NCBI GenBank assembly: GCA_023374025.1
Contig: SIJG01000120.1
Span: 237,424-301,423, forward strand
DNA from: Heterodera schachtii
Lineage: Eukaryota > Nematoda > Chromadorea > Rhabditida > Heteroderidae
Reading direction: 5' to 3'
DNA: 64,000 nucleotides
Shown here: positions 11,410-22,420 of the stretch, in pieces
How positions within the stretch are numbered: position 1 is the first letter of the stretch
How the letters are laid out: each line of letters opens with the position of its first letter
Program-made: the position numbers and the translations under genes
The notes under the pieces: generated by a model
What the model was told of the DNA's origin: nothing
The model's input: the letters and a program-made list of their open reading frames with translations, nothing else
The model's database searches: none

Positions 11410-11980
11410 GATAAAAAAGTGACAAAAACGCATAATTTTTTGAAAAATAGGTATATTTGGCAAAATGTTCAAACTTTTTCTTCAAATCTTAAACTTTTTT
11501 TTTCGAAAAATCCTCATTTTTCAATAAATTTTAATTAATTTCCTTTAGATAATTTTGTTCAAAAAAATAAAGAGGAATTCGATAGAGGGGGGTCAAAATC
11601 ATTTTTTTGACAAAATCTGTTAACAAATCGCACTCAAAATTCCAAATTTTTTCCGGCAGCGCCTATCGGCACTGCCGGACCCCCTCCCCCAATGTCCCCA
11701 AAAAGTTTTTTGGAAAACCGCGCCACAAAAAAAAAGCAATTTAACTTCAATTTTTCGTGCTCAGACTTCCACAAAATGCTTATAAATGACAAGAAATTGA
11801 TGAATTTGATTGTTTCAAACGAAAAATATGACATTTAATTGATTTTGTTTGCATTTTTTATGCTTTTAAAAAATGAAGATTTTTCATTCCAAATGAGGAT
11901 TTTTTGAGGTATTTTAGTGGCAAATGAGGATTTTTTACGACTGAAATGAGGATTTTCAAAATTTTGAGATCACATCTCTG
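11410..11980 (+). mobile_element. Partial copy of the CAGAGCTGTG-type hAT-like MITE
   Basis: Sequence from GATAAAAAAGTGACAAAAAC to GAGATCACATCTCTG matches, in the same order, the element at 61647-62405: the CTATCGGCACTGCCGGAC box, the AAAAGTTTTTTGGAAAACCG stretch and the terminal 'aatgaggatttt' repeats. The left terminus is missing and an ambiguous base (n, 11409) sits exactly at the junction. TTTATTCA occurs on both sides (11401-11408 and 11982-11989), which may be the remains of an 8-bp target duplication. Confidence 0.75.
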
Positions 11981-12059
11981 CTTTATTCACAAAATAACCA
12001 TGAAAAATTAGGAAAATAAATTTAATTTAAAAAAAACAATAAATTCACAACAAGTCACT

Positions 12060-13052
12060 GTTCCTCTGAATTTTCTTCCACACTAAAATCAATGGCCAAC
12101 ATCACTTTGTCCTCATCTTCGTTGTAAAATCCTATGCTCGGATCCATCAATTCCTTAATTAAAAATATATTCAGTAATCTCGCTCTTGTTTAAACTAAAA
12201 GTCTTGGACAGAATAAACTTTAAAAAATTAAATTCAAATTACATATTCCCAAATTTTAAATTTGTTGCTGATCAGCAATTGATCACGATCGAATATTTCA
12301 CAAAGACAATTCTGATCAATTTGCAAAAAGTCATCTGTTCCCAACAAAAGGCCCGCATTTTGACAAATGTAACGCAAACATCGCTGGGCAAAAAACTAAA
12401 AAAAAAATTTTTGGGTTAAGAGATAAGCTCGTTCAAATTTTCATGCTGTTCCCACCTCTAATTCAAGAAGGCGAGCCTGGACAAAGGTCAAGATAACATT
12501 GGGCAGATTTTTAATTGGAATTCGCGAACAATGGAAGATAAGATCAGTGACCATGTACTTTTTGGCTAAAATATTAAAAAACAAACAAACGAAATCGGGA
12601 CAAGAAAATCTGGCAGATTGAACACTTTCAACTGCTGGGGTTTACAGAGGTTTTCAGAAGACGGACTATCCCATCTTTCAACCGGGTCGGGATACCCTTC
12701 CCGGAGTTGATCAGAAGAATGCCCGGGGTTAGGGACACCATTCCCTCCGGGCTTTTCAGGCTCCCTTGTCCACGAATGTTGCTGAAAAGGTAAAATCATC
12801 GAAAATTATTAAAATTTTTATAAAATAATTTTTCTAAAATTCGAAGGAATCTTTTTTTTTTTTGATTTTTTTTTAAATTCTTTTTGATTAAATTTTCTAA
12901 AGAAAAATTGCTGACTTTTTTTCTTGAAAAATTTCTATATTTGAAAAAAATTTAAGCTTTTTTTAATTTTAAACTCCAACCAAAAATTGAATGTCCGCCC
13001 CTTTGGCCTTGGTCAACAACACTTTCATCCGATCCGCCAAACTTCTCGACAT
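12060..13052 (-). pseudogene. Degenerate BTB-BACK-MATH gene
   Basis: On the minus strand the pieces appear in gene order. First is a BTB start at 13052 (MSRSLADRMKVLLTKAKGAD) that soon stops. Next is a BACK exon around 12565-12456 (HCSRIPIKNLPNVILTFVQA), the same 110-bp length as in the two neighbouring paralogues. A second BACK exon around 12390-12240 follows (LRYICQNAGLLLGTDDFLQI). Last is a MATH C-terminal exon around 12155-12060 (ELMDPSIGFYNEDEDKVMLA). The middle of the BTB domain and nearly all of MATH are missing. An unrelated proline-rich open stretch lies at about 12620-12780. BTB-MATH proteins normally act as Cullin-3 substrate adaptors; this copy cannot encode one. Confidence 0.8.
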
Positions 13053-13778
13053 GAGTTGTTTTTCAGGAATAAATTGGGAGCAATTAAACAACTAATTAAA
13101 AAGTGATGATGCTAAACGGGTAAATTATCGTTTCAGTAAATTGTTAAAATTAATGAGTTTCATGGTAAAATTGTCCAAAAAAATTAAAATGTCGAAGAAG
13201 TCCATCTGCTACTCGAACTCCGCACAGAATGTAAACGAAAAGGGCATTTGGTATTCTGATTTACCAAAATTTAAAAATGTAGGGGGGGGGGGCAAAATCC
13301 TCATCAGGAAATCGAAAAAAACTTTAATCACTTAAAAGACCAGCAGCATCTTACCTTGACCATTGAAACGAATTCTTAGAAGTTAGAAGATTTTTGCTCA
13401 AATAAAAAAGTGAAATGACAGCACAAAAAATTATACGTGGAATTATTATTAAAAATGAAAGTTCAAAGTTCAGAGACGGGAGGCATAAAAATGAATTTGT
13501 CTGTGACTGTGCCGTTATAAATGGCATTTAATCAATCGCTGCTGTTCTATGTATGGAGTTGAGAATTTGATTTTGTATGCTGAAAAAGGCACAAAATGCT
13601 ACAGGGCGGAAATAGTGGGAATTTTTTTTAGTCCTTCCAGAAAAATTTTTTCACCGAAATATTTAGCCCTTAACTTTTTTACTCATTATCATTCGATAGC
13701 TCTACTACATAGTTTAGAAGGTAGCCAGGCCTGTAGCCAGGAGAAAAAGGGGGGGGGGGGGGGGGGGGGGGGGGGAAG

Positions 13779-14850
13779 GTGCTGTGTCGAAGTGCAAAAA
13801 GTCCGAGTGTGGGCGAAGTGCAAAAAGTCCGAATGAGTGGTGATCAGAAGGGGCGGGTCATTTCAGTACCGAATAATGATTTTAATTAATTAATAATATA
13901 ACTATTTTAAGTTATTAATTTTATTTGCTGGTCCTAATTATAATTTAGATTTATATTTAATATTTCCCAAACAAATTACATTTTTGTGAGAGAAATACAG
14001 TGCCCCAAAAAATTCTTGACTCAAACCTGAAAAACTGCCTTATAGTTCATTTAAAAACTTGAAATAATTCATGCTTACATAACTTTTGGTGCTGATCAAA
14101 AAAATCTCTTACACCAACTTGATCAGATCACTCCTTCCTAGTGATCGGGACACCCAAATACACTGAAAATTGGGGAAATTTTCGAAATCCCTAGGGGGTT
14201 GGGCAACCTTTTCTAGAGAAAATGGACAAGCCCACTGGAAAGAGCAGAAAATTCTCTACTGATTTGACTTTTGAATAATGGGGCTACGACTTCTACATAA
14301 AACGATATACTTGGTTGAAAATTTGATCACCCTAAAATGATCAATTTTTGATCAGTGCTATAACTTTTTGTAGAAGCATCCAAATGAACAATCTTGGTAG
14401 CTTTTGATAGCTCTAAGTGTCCTCTATTTACCTGTAAAATTTCAAAAAATTTCATTGTGTTTCAAAAAAGTTGTGTCTTGTAATTTTCATAAATTTATTT
14501 GGTAAACTTTTTTGATTACAACTTCTTTGAAACTTAACGAAATTTTTTGAAATTTTTTAGGCAAATAATAGAACACTATAGGCTATCAAATGGTACCAAG
14601 AATGTTTAATTTGGATGGTTCTTGAAAAAGTTACGGTGCCTTAAATTTGTTAAATTATATTGTCATGTCAATTTTTTGTGGTCGTGTAAACTAAAATAGA
14701 GCCAAATATATTTATTATTATTATATTAGCTTTAATTCAATTATAAATTTAAATAATAAATAATTAATTAAAATCATTATTCGGTACTGAAATGACCCGC
14801 CCCTTCTGATCACCACTCATTCGGACTTTTTGCACTTCGACTCACCACGG
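13779..14850. mobile_element. Foldback-type element with inverted terminal repeats
   Basis: The left end (GTCGAAGTGCAAAAAGTCCG, followed by GAGTGGTGATCAGAAGGGGC) reappears as its reverse complement at the right end (about 14775-14845). The terminal inverted repeats are about 80 bp at high identity, and weaker inverted similarity continues inward, centred near 14500. The outermost 20 bp are duplicated in the left arm. A long G run (about 13750-13775) abuts the left end. The interior stretch 14085-14220 has a diverged copy at 46190-46300. No ORF is present. Confidence 0.7.
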
Positions 14851-15126
14851 GGGGAGAAGAGGAAGCAAAAAGGGACAAAGGCGCGTAAGAAATGGTAAAC
14901 GAATAATTTTGAATGTCGTCACTTAATTAATATGTAATTCTCGTGGCGATGTCATCGGACTTGGAAACTGCCAAAATAATTGGTTTTTAGTTTCTAAAAA
15001 CCCCCCAAAATCGTTGCTAAAAATGGATAAATAGTTGCTAAAAATTCAAATTTAGGGGTGTAAAATCGTAAATTTTCTTCAAAAGCAAAAATACTATGCC
15101 AAACCATAAATGAGATACCGGAACCG

Positions 15127-15499
15127 CTCAGTTCGGCCCCCACAGTTCGGCCTCAGCATGCTTTTCCAATATAGCTTTTTTATTTGTTATCCAAATCCAT
15201 CAATCTTGGTTTCATTCGAAAGCCCTTAACATGCTCTATTAGCCTTACCAAAAAGCGAAAAGATTTTCAAGTCTGAAAAAAATTATTGAGAAAAAACTTG
15301 AATTTCGATTTTTCGCAATTTTCATGTAAAACTTTTTTGGTAATTGTCGAATTGTGAAACAATGACTTAGAAAAAGGTTCTAAACACTTAGGGCTATCGA
15401 ATGATACCAACAATGTTTGATTTGGTTGACAAAGAAAAAAGTTATAAAAAGTTGTAGTGGAAAAACATGCTGGGGCCGAACCGTGGGGGCCGAACTGAG
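15127..15499. mobile_element. Full-length palindromic foldback element (373 bp)
   Basis: The end sequence CTCAGTTCGGCCCCCACAGT at 15127 is matched by its inverse (GGGGGCCGAACTGAG) ending at 15499, and the arms stay complementary towards the centre, so the whole element can fold on itself. It contains the CATTCGAAAGCCCTTAACAT / AGGGCTATCGAATGATACCA motif shared with elements at 9.65, 20.75 and 63.33 kb. It is non-coding. Confidence 0.8.
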
Positions 15500-15898
15500 G
15501 TAGACCTGAAATACATTTCTTTAAATTAATTTTGGAGATGATTTTTTTGAAAAATTTTCATTTCTTAGGGGTGTATTTTTCTTTTTAATTGCATTTTTGT
15601 TAACAAATTTTGGGCAAAACGCCAAAATGGTTGAAAATACTTTTTTTCAAATTTATACATAGTTTTTCCTAGAAGCTTCAAATCAAGCTAAAATCATGTT
15701 TTTCATGCATTTCAGGCCTCCAATAGTCCGGGAAAAAATATGGATTTACATATAATTACCAGCCTTACTGATTATGTTGGCGGATTTATAAAATGCGTCA
15801 ACACGGTTTTGAGGCACCCATTTTGAGATTAGATCTTCAAATAGATATTTTTATTCAAATTTAATATTTTTAAAAGCATAATAATAAAAAGCAGTTAT

Positions 15899-18800
15899 CT
15901 AATTGTCTGCTTCTTTCACAATGAAATCAATGGCCAATTTCACTGTGTCCGCTTCTTTGTCGTAAAAGCCTTTGCTCTGGTCCATCAATTCCTTAATTGT
16001 CCATAATTGATCAATTATTTAATGGAGTTGACCAATTACCACTCACCGTAAAAGTAATGAAATTTGAGAATCCCGATTTGTTTGACAGTTCGTTAAAAAT
16101 TTGACCACTTAAATCTCTGCTGAAATCCGCCATATCGCTTTTTTGTGAAACAATTCGAAGGGTTGCCGAACATTTGAAACTCCAATTGTTTGCTTAAAGC
16201 AATCACAAATTTATAAAATTATATTTGAAGTATTTAAAACCAAAAATTAAATAATAATAAAAATATTTCGGCAAATTAAATATTTTATTTGTACATATAT
16301 AAAACTTATTGTAGCCTCAGACAGTTCCCACTAGAGATCGGCTACGGGTCGGGCCCGCATACGGATTTTTACGGAGTAAGGGTTTTCTGGGGTTTTAGTC
16401 CGTATCAGGGGTGTGCGAAATTTCGTGTCGTTTTCGTGTCGTCCCCTTTTTTCGTCACTTTTTGAGTTTCGTTTTCGTGTTTTCGTTTTCGTCCGTCAAA
16501 AAATTTTCGTTTCGTTTCGTTTTCGAGTTTTAAAATTTTGAATTTTCGTTTCGTTTTCGTTTTCGTCAGACGGAATTTGGACGAAAAATACGAAAAAATT
16601 TACACCCTTAAGAATGACCATTTTGTAAAAAAAACAAGCAATCTCGTGGAAGTTTGCTACAGATTATCATATTTTTCTTTACAAAATTCATTGAAAATTC
16701 CAAAATTCTTCCCGGCGGCGCCTGTCGGCACCGCCGACCCCCAAAATTCTCCTAAAATTTTCAGTATTTTTTTAAATGTATGTTTTTTGCCGGCCAAATT
16801 CTCATTTTCGCGCATGAAATTCTTTTAAAAAGACGGAAATTCCTGAAAAATTTGGCTAATTTCTAACAAAATTCAATAGAAATTCTTAATATTTTCTCCC
16901 GGTGGCGCCTATCGGCACCGCCGGACACTCTCCCCTCGCCCATTCACCAAAATTTTTTGGAAAAATACGCCACAAAAAATGTTAAAAATCTGATTTTTTG
17001 ATTCCGGAATACACTGAAATTTATGATTTGCTTATGTCCTCCCCAAAATTGCTAAAACCGATAATGGGAGACTAATAATATTTAATACATTTTGATCGAA
17101 TAAATTGTAAAAATAATAGATTTGAAACAATTTTTTGCAAATGTTCTTATTTTTGAGCTTAAAATCTTATTTCTTGGCCTTGGTGTTCTTATTTTGAAAA
17201 ATGTCCGATCGGCACCCTGAACTAGAGCCACATCAGCTTTTCCATCTACTCGGATCTTCATTACATTAGTTTGAGGATACAATTATAAAATTTTATGTTT
17301 CTTAATTTTGGATTAAATTAGTTCAAAAAAAATTTCGTGTCGTTTCGTGTCGTTTCGTACGAAAACGGCTATTTTTTCGTTTTCGTGTTTCGTTTCGTCC
17401 AAAAAAAAATTTTCGTTTCGTTTTCGTTTTCGAGTTTTGAAATTTTTAATTTTCGTTTCGTGTTTCGTTTTCGTGAAAAATAAATATTTTCGTTTCGTTT
17501 TCGTTTTCGAAAATTATTTTTTTGGTTTTCGCACACCCCTGGTCCGTATGGATGCCTAGTCCGTTGTCCTGGTCCGTATTTTTTCAATAAGCCGATATCT
17601 AATTCTCAGTATCATTTTTAAATGTAATTGAATTGCTTACCCTGAATATCGGTCCAAGATGATGAAGTCCACCCCTCCAAATAGAAAGGTTTTGCTTCTC
17701 TTCTCCCTTAACATTCAAAATTCAATGCTAATTTAATTGACAAACACATAAGGAAAGTAAAATTTTCTATCGAAAAAATCTTCCAGATAAATTTTTTTTT
17801 TGGCATTTTAGTGAATAAAAGTTATAATTGTTCAATTTTTAAAATTAATTAATTCAAATTGCACCTTTTTCTGCAGCAGCAGACCAAAGGTAAAAGCCCA
17901 ACCATTTCTGATCAGTGCTTTCATTTTTTGAATTTATTTGTGCCATTATTTTCCATGGAAATTCTTTGATATAAAGTACAGATTCGCTAAAACATCCTGC
18001 TCCAAAGGGTTCTCGTGCAAATTCCGACAGATTTTCAATTTCCATTTTAATTGTCCCTTTTGATTCGTAAAAAATATGTTTTTCCCTTTCATTTTGCACA
18101 GTGAGATCAATGGCCAACGTCGCTTTGTCTCCCTCTTCGTCATATAATCCTTTGACTGGGTCCATCAATTCCTTAATTGTCCATGATTAGACTCACAAGG
18201 GAACTTTCCGAACTGTAACCACTCAGATGACTTTAAAACTACTTTATCCTGTAGAGCACAGTCGATTTTCCTATAGCCAATTTTCGGCTATTTTGGCCCT
18301 GACCCCCAAACTGATCAGGAAAAAAGTGATCAATTGAAAAAACCAGCAAAAATTCGTTTATTTAATGCTTTTTCCTTGAATTTTTAAAAAATATAAGTAG
18401 CCTACCCATAATTGACAGTTTATAAAAGTTTAATTGTCACTTACCGCAACCGAAATCAAATTGCTGAAGGCCCATTCATTCATTTTACTGCTTAAAACGG
18501 CTTCATCGAATTTCCCCGTGAAATTTGCCGCTCCATTATTTTGTGAAACAATTCGAAAGGTTGCAGAACAAACGCAGCGCCAATTTCCTACTCAATATTA
18601 ATGCATTATTATTTTTTAATTACCATTTAATTTGTACCATTTTTCGAAGCAACGCAACAGAAACCCAAGCGCAACCATTTCTCATCAGTGCTTCCATTTT
18701 TTGATTTTGATTGTGCAAATATTTTCCATAAGAGTCCCTTTATTGGCACAATTTTGCTATATTCCGAACAGAACATTTTGCCAAATTTCGATGCTTTTTC

Positions 18801-20535
18801 AATGTCCATTAAAAGTGTCCATTTTGTCCAAATTCGTCCATGGCTCGGAAATTGCAGTGGGTACGGTAGTCCATGGGATATAACAGGGAAATTTGTTTGA
18901 CTTTGGTACAGTTCAACACCGATCGCTTCTTCCGCTGTTAACACACCGGAGGGAACTGAAAAATAGTGAGTTGATTTATTGGGCTCGGGAATTTTTGGAT
19001 TTTCAGATCATGGTCCCAAAAATCAGCAATCATTAAAGAAAATTCAATGTCCTTAATTAAATAAAAATGAATTTTGATTATTGATCAATTATTTTTAATG
19101 ATAGTGAATTTATCCGATTGTCGGGAAATTGGCAAAGATATAAAGTATAAAAATTGAAACTATATTTTTTTTTTACTAATTTTCTCCCAAAATTGCATTT
19201 TCTTGATGAAAGGGAAGCGAATTTTGAACAGTGCCGGGCCGAGCATTTGACGGAGATTCTGTGCTGAACCTTTAATGGCATTTTCATGGCATTTGGCGTC
19301 AGCCCAACGGAGTGCCGAAAAACAATTAAATTTAATGAATAATAATAATTTTATATTTTGATTAATTGATTGTAAAATAATTTTTACTGCTTTCCAAATT
19401 GAAATTTCTTCACTGATTTGCAATTGGTCACGATCCAAAATTTCGCATAATAATTTTTGGTCAATTTGCAAAAATTCCTCTGATTTTATCAATATTTCTG
19501 CATTTTCATCGATGTAAGCCAAACAATGATGGGAAAAGTCCTAAAATTAAAAAAATTATTTCAGATAAAAATGTTAAAATTCGACTATATCAATTAGCAA
19601 TTCTTTTCTCTCTCACCTCCAAATCGAAAAGACGGGTCTGGGCAAAAGCCAAGAAAACATTGCGCAGTTTTGAGATAGGAAATTCCAAAGATGGGCCAAT
19701 CAGGCCAGGAATATTGTATTTTTTGGCTAATTAAAAATAAAATATTTTTATGAAATTTATATTGAAAGAAATTACCGGCGTAAAGCACGGCCATCGCATT
19801 GTATCCGTTCAAATCGCCCAAATCACCCGAGTAAATGAAACTCAACATCACTTGGAATGCTTCTGGTTCAACATCGGGCACCTCCACGGCCATGGGATTA
19901 TTAGGAGAGGCTAATGGAAGAATGAAAACAAATTAACAGAGACTAATTGGAGAAATAAATCGTTATTCATTCTTTTTCATATTTTGTTTAAAATTACAAT
20001 TTTTTGCTTTTGCATTCTTTGAGTCGAAACGGAACATTGCCTCAAATACGTCGGAAGCATTCTTCAAAATGAGTTTATGGGCTGGTAAAAGCTTGAAAGA
20101 ATAAAAAATATATTCAGCATAATGATTCTTTTTCAAAAACATATTTAGCACTGAAAAACGATTATATTATAAAAAGCGCTTATTGTTCATACTTTTGAAA
20201 CCGCCTCATCTCATTTCAGTGAGCAAATTTATTTGTTATTTATTTCGATGTCACACTTTTGCGTATAAATTGATTAATAATATAATAACAATTAACGTAA
20301 AAAATAAAATAAAAATTTTTTAGTAAGGAATTCAAGTTAATGTTTTTTGTCGTTTTGATCAGTGATCACGAATTGGCATCCGTTTGGGATATCCCAATTA
20401 AAGCATTTATAACTAATTTATTTTAATTACAAAACTCACTTCTCCGTATTCTCCACCCACCAAAAAGTGCACATCCGCATACTCACCCGTGCTCAACATC
20501 AGCTTCGTCCATTTATTCCCTGGTGATTCTGACAT
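15899..20535 (-). CDS. BTB-BACK-MATH-MATH protein, 11 exons
   Basis: Proposed exons: 20535-20440, 20091-19998, 19910-19776, 19726-19617, 19540-19388 (continuing to 19177 if the 72-bp segment 19387-19316 is retained), 19315-19177, 18955-18638, 18587-18445, 18171-17865, 16192-16047 and 15991-15899. Every junction is GT...AG and in phase except the 72-bp segment. The total is 601 codons with it, 577 without. Domains: BTB (AHKLILKNASDVFEAMF), BACK (AKKYNIPGLI, then FLQIDQKLLCEILDRDQ), a first MATH domain (exons 7-9) and a second (exons 9-11, ending FYDKEADTVKLAIDFIV). BTB binds Cullin-3 and MATH recruits substrates for ubiquitination; this is family knowledge. The intron after exon 9 is 1.67 kb because nested MITEs lie in it. 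Exon lengths 110, 153 and 139 recur exactly in the plus-strand paralogue at 22421. Confidence 0.85.
16332..17601. mobile_element. Older MITE, split by a younger insertion
   Basis: TAGAGATCGGCT at 16332 and AGCCGATATCTA ending at 17601 are imperfect inverted repeats. The remaining body (GGGTCGGGCCCGCATACGGA..., then TGGATGCCTAGTCCGTTGTC...) is only about 130 bp once the inner element is removed. The putative flanking 8-mers (GTTCCCAC and ATTCTCAG) match at 5 of 8 positions, consistent with age. It lies in the intron between exons 9 and 10 of the BTB-MATH gene. Confidence 0.6.
16406..17541. mobile_element. hAT-type MITE with perfect 8-bp TSD (1136 bp)
   Basis: The terminal inverted repeat is CAGGGGTGTGCGAAA / TTTTCGCACACCCCTG. 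The target duplication GTCCGTAT is exact on both sides (16398-16405 and 17542-17549). An 8-bp TSD with a CAGGGGTG-like end is diagnostic of the hAT superfamily. Both ends are followed by arrays of TTCGTTTTCGTGTCG-type motifs. The middle carries two GGCGCCTATCGGCACCGCCG boxes (16705-16740 and 16897-16925) found in other elements here. It encodes no transposase, so it is non-autonomous. Confidence 0.9.
19316..19387 (-). other. Former intron apparently converted to coding sequence
   Basis: In the plus-strand paralogue a real intron (23405-23471, GTAATTT...TTTAG) sits at this position. Here the 5' GT survives (GTAAAAATTA), but the 3' end reads TTTTTCG in place of TTTTTAG. The segment is 72 bp (24 codons), has no stop and joins both neighbouring exons in phase. 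It is therefore probably retained, adding 24 residues within the BACK region. Confidence 0.6.
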
Positions 20536-20631
20536 GGTAATTACAATTTGCTAAATTATTTAATCAAATTTGAGAATGCCTAATTATGAGGGAAGGGCAA
20601 AAATGTTAATTAATAGGCTATGTATAATGGT

Positions 20632-20963
20632 AAATATCCATCATAGGTCCCAGACTCAAAATTGCATAAAAACACTTTATGGTTTAAAATAATTTTAACG
20701 ATTTTGAGGACCAATAACATGCGTCGGTTCGACTTCATCCATGATTTTTAGACTTAGCTCGTTAAGAGCTTTCGAATGATACCAAATTTGTTCAAAATTT
20801 TTTATTTACAATGGATTTTTGGCTGAATTTTAAGCTAATTTTCGAGATTTAAACTGGTTCAAAACCGGCTTAAACGTTTTGCCGCGCCGTTTTTTTGATG
20901 GTTTAGGCATTTCAGCACCTAAGAAAATTGCAATTTTGAGCCTGGGACCTATGATGGATATTT
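20632..20963. mobile_element. Foldback element (about 330 bp)
   Basis: AAATATCCATCATAGGTCCC plus AGACTCAAAATTGC at the left is inverted at the right end (GCAATTTTGAGCCTGGGACC, then TATGATGGATATTTT). The interior has the GCTTTCGAATGATACCAAAT motif shared with other foldback elements in the window. It is non-coding and lies just upstream of the BTB-MATH gene start at 20535. Confidence 0.75.
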
Positions 20964-21461
20964 TCAATTTGTATGGACTAAAAATAAAAAATACAAGATT
21001 TGGATATGCGAAATATGGATTCAAATTCCGAAAATGGTAAAATATAGGCTAAAACCGCCTAAAATCACTCAAAAAATAAGTTAAAATATATTTTAAAATT
21101 TTAAATTGACTTAAATAAAAGCAAAATAATCGTCAGTGAACAATTTCGCAGAAGTACCGGGTTAGAGAAAAGTTCGAAAAATGAAATTTTTGTAAAAATA
21201 TTTAAATCAAAGGACAAAAATGATATATAAATTCAATGAACAAACGGCGGCAAAATTCTCATCATTATAAAAAATGGGTAGGTCAAATTGAACACAGCGG
21301 CACTTTGTTCTGCTGCGTAATTTCTTTTTTCTTTGATCAATCAAATCCATTAAAATATTTTGCAGTTTTGACAGGTCAATGTGCCCTCCTCCCCAGTTGA
21401 ATTTATGGTTTATTCTTATTTTTTTTTGCTAAAGCTGTTTTTTGTAGTTATTATAAGCAGG

Positions 21462-22178
21462 GCTGCCAAAAATATGCAAATGCATATTTTTTCCTGGCTT
21501 CTCCATGCTCTAAATAGTAGGAAAAACACTTTCTTTTTTGTATTTGCGTATAAAAATCGGCAATTTAATTTGCGTATTTTTGCATATTTTGGGCTTATGT
21601 GCATATTTTGCATATTTTGGGTTTCTGCATATTTCATGCATATTTTGCCATTTTTCGTCAAATATTTTCCGATTTGAATATCTCTTAGGAAAAAATTTTG
21701 ATTATGCCTAAAATTAAATCCAAATTTGAATGGATGAGCGAGTGGGTCAACAGTGAGATTCACTGCCGAAAACCTTTAGAAATTTTTGATTTGCAATTGC
21801 AAATAAAATTTATGAGTAATAAAATTTTTAAATTATTTTGCACCCCTAATTTTCAAGTTTTTTGTGATATTTGGTGCATATTTTGCGATTTTTGGCAATT
21901 TTATTTGCATATTTTGGTGCATTCCTAAAAATCATGAGATATCAAAAATTGATTTTTAAATAGTAAAAGGTGCTTCTAAGCCTATTTATGTCATTTTTAT
22001 GGTTCTTTTTGTGCCTATTTCACTTTTTACGAGGAATTTTTTCCCAAAAAATAACCATTTAAAAAATTTTATTTACATATTTTAGTACATAATTTGATTT
22101 TTGTACATATTTCATACATATTTTAGCATTTTTTATTTACATATTTCGCGATTTTTCTTACATAAAAAAAAGAATCCC
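21462..22178. repeat. MITE-like DNA rich in GCATATTTT motifs
   Basis: It begins CAGGGCTGCCAAAAATATGC, a hAT-like terminus also seen inverted at 31165 (ACAGCCCTG) and 58210 (GGCAGCCCTA). The body repeats TGCATATTTTG and TACATATTTT-type words. I could not find a matching right end with a target duplication, so the element is probably truncated or composite. Confidence 0.5.
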
Positions 22179-22420
22179 TGTAATCGCCCGGTTCTTTTTA
22201 TAATTAAATTAGTAATTTTTGGTTAAAATCATTTGCATTTTTTATCCTTCTCTGTTTATTTTGTATGAATTGTGAATTGGGCATAATTTTATCAATATTT
22301 CTGTCTCTGCTTTTTCACCTTTTAGACTAAAAAAATAATAAATTAAAAATTTCATCTCATTCCGCAAATTTTTCAAGGGATTTGTCTAAATTTCTTTCCT
22401 AATTAAAAATTAATTATCAA

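Noticed and set aside
8510..13775. Long G runs as possible G-quadruplex regulators
   Set aside because: Runs at 8516 and 13750 are uninterrupted homopolymers next to element ends; their true length is uncertain and no gene is adjacent.
17347..17587. Open frames rich in Phe-Arg or Lys-Arg on opposite strands
   Set aside because: They are translations of TTCGTTTTCG repeats inside the hAT MITE.
20830..21024. 64-codon minus-strand frame near the BTB-MATH promoter
   Set aside because: It lies in the foldback element at 20632-20963 and its flank.
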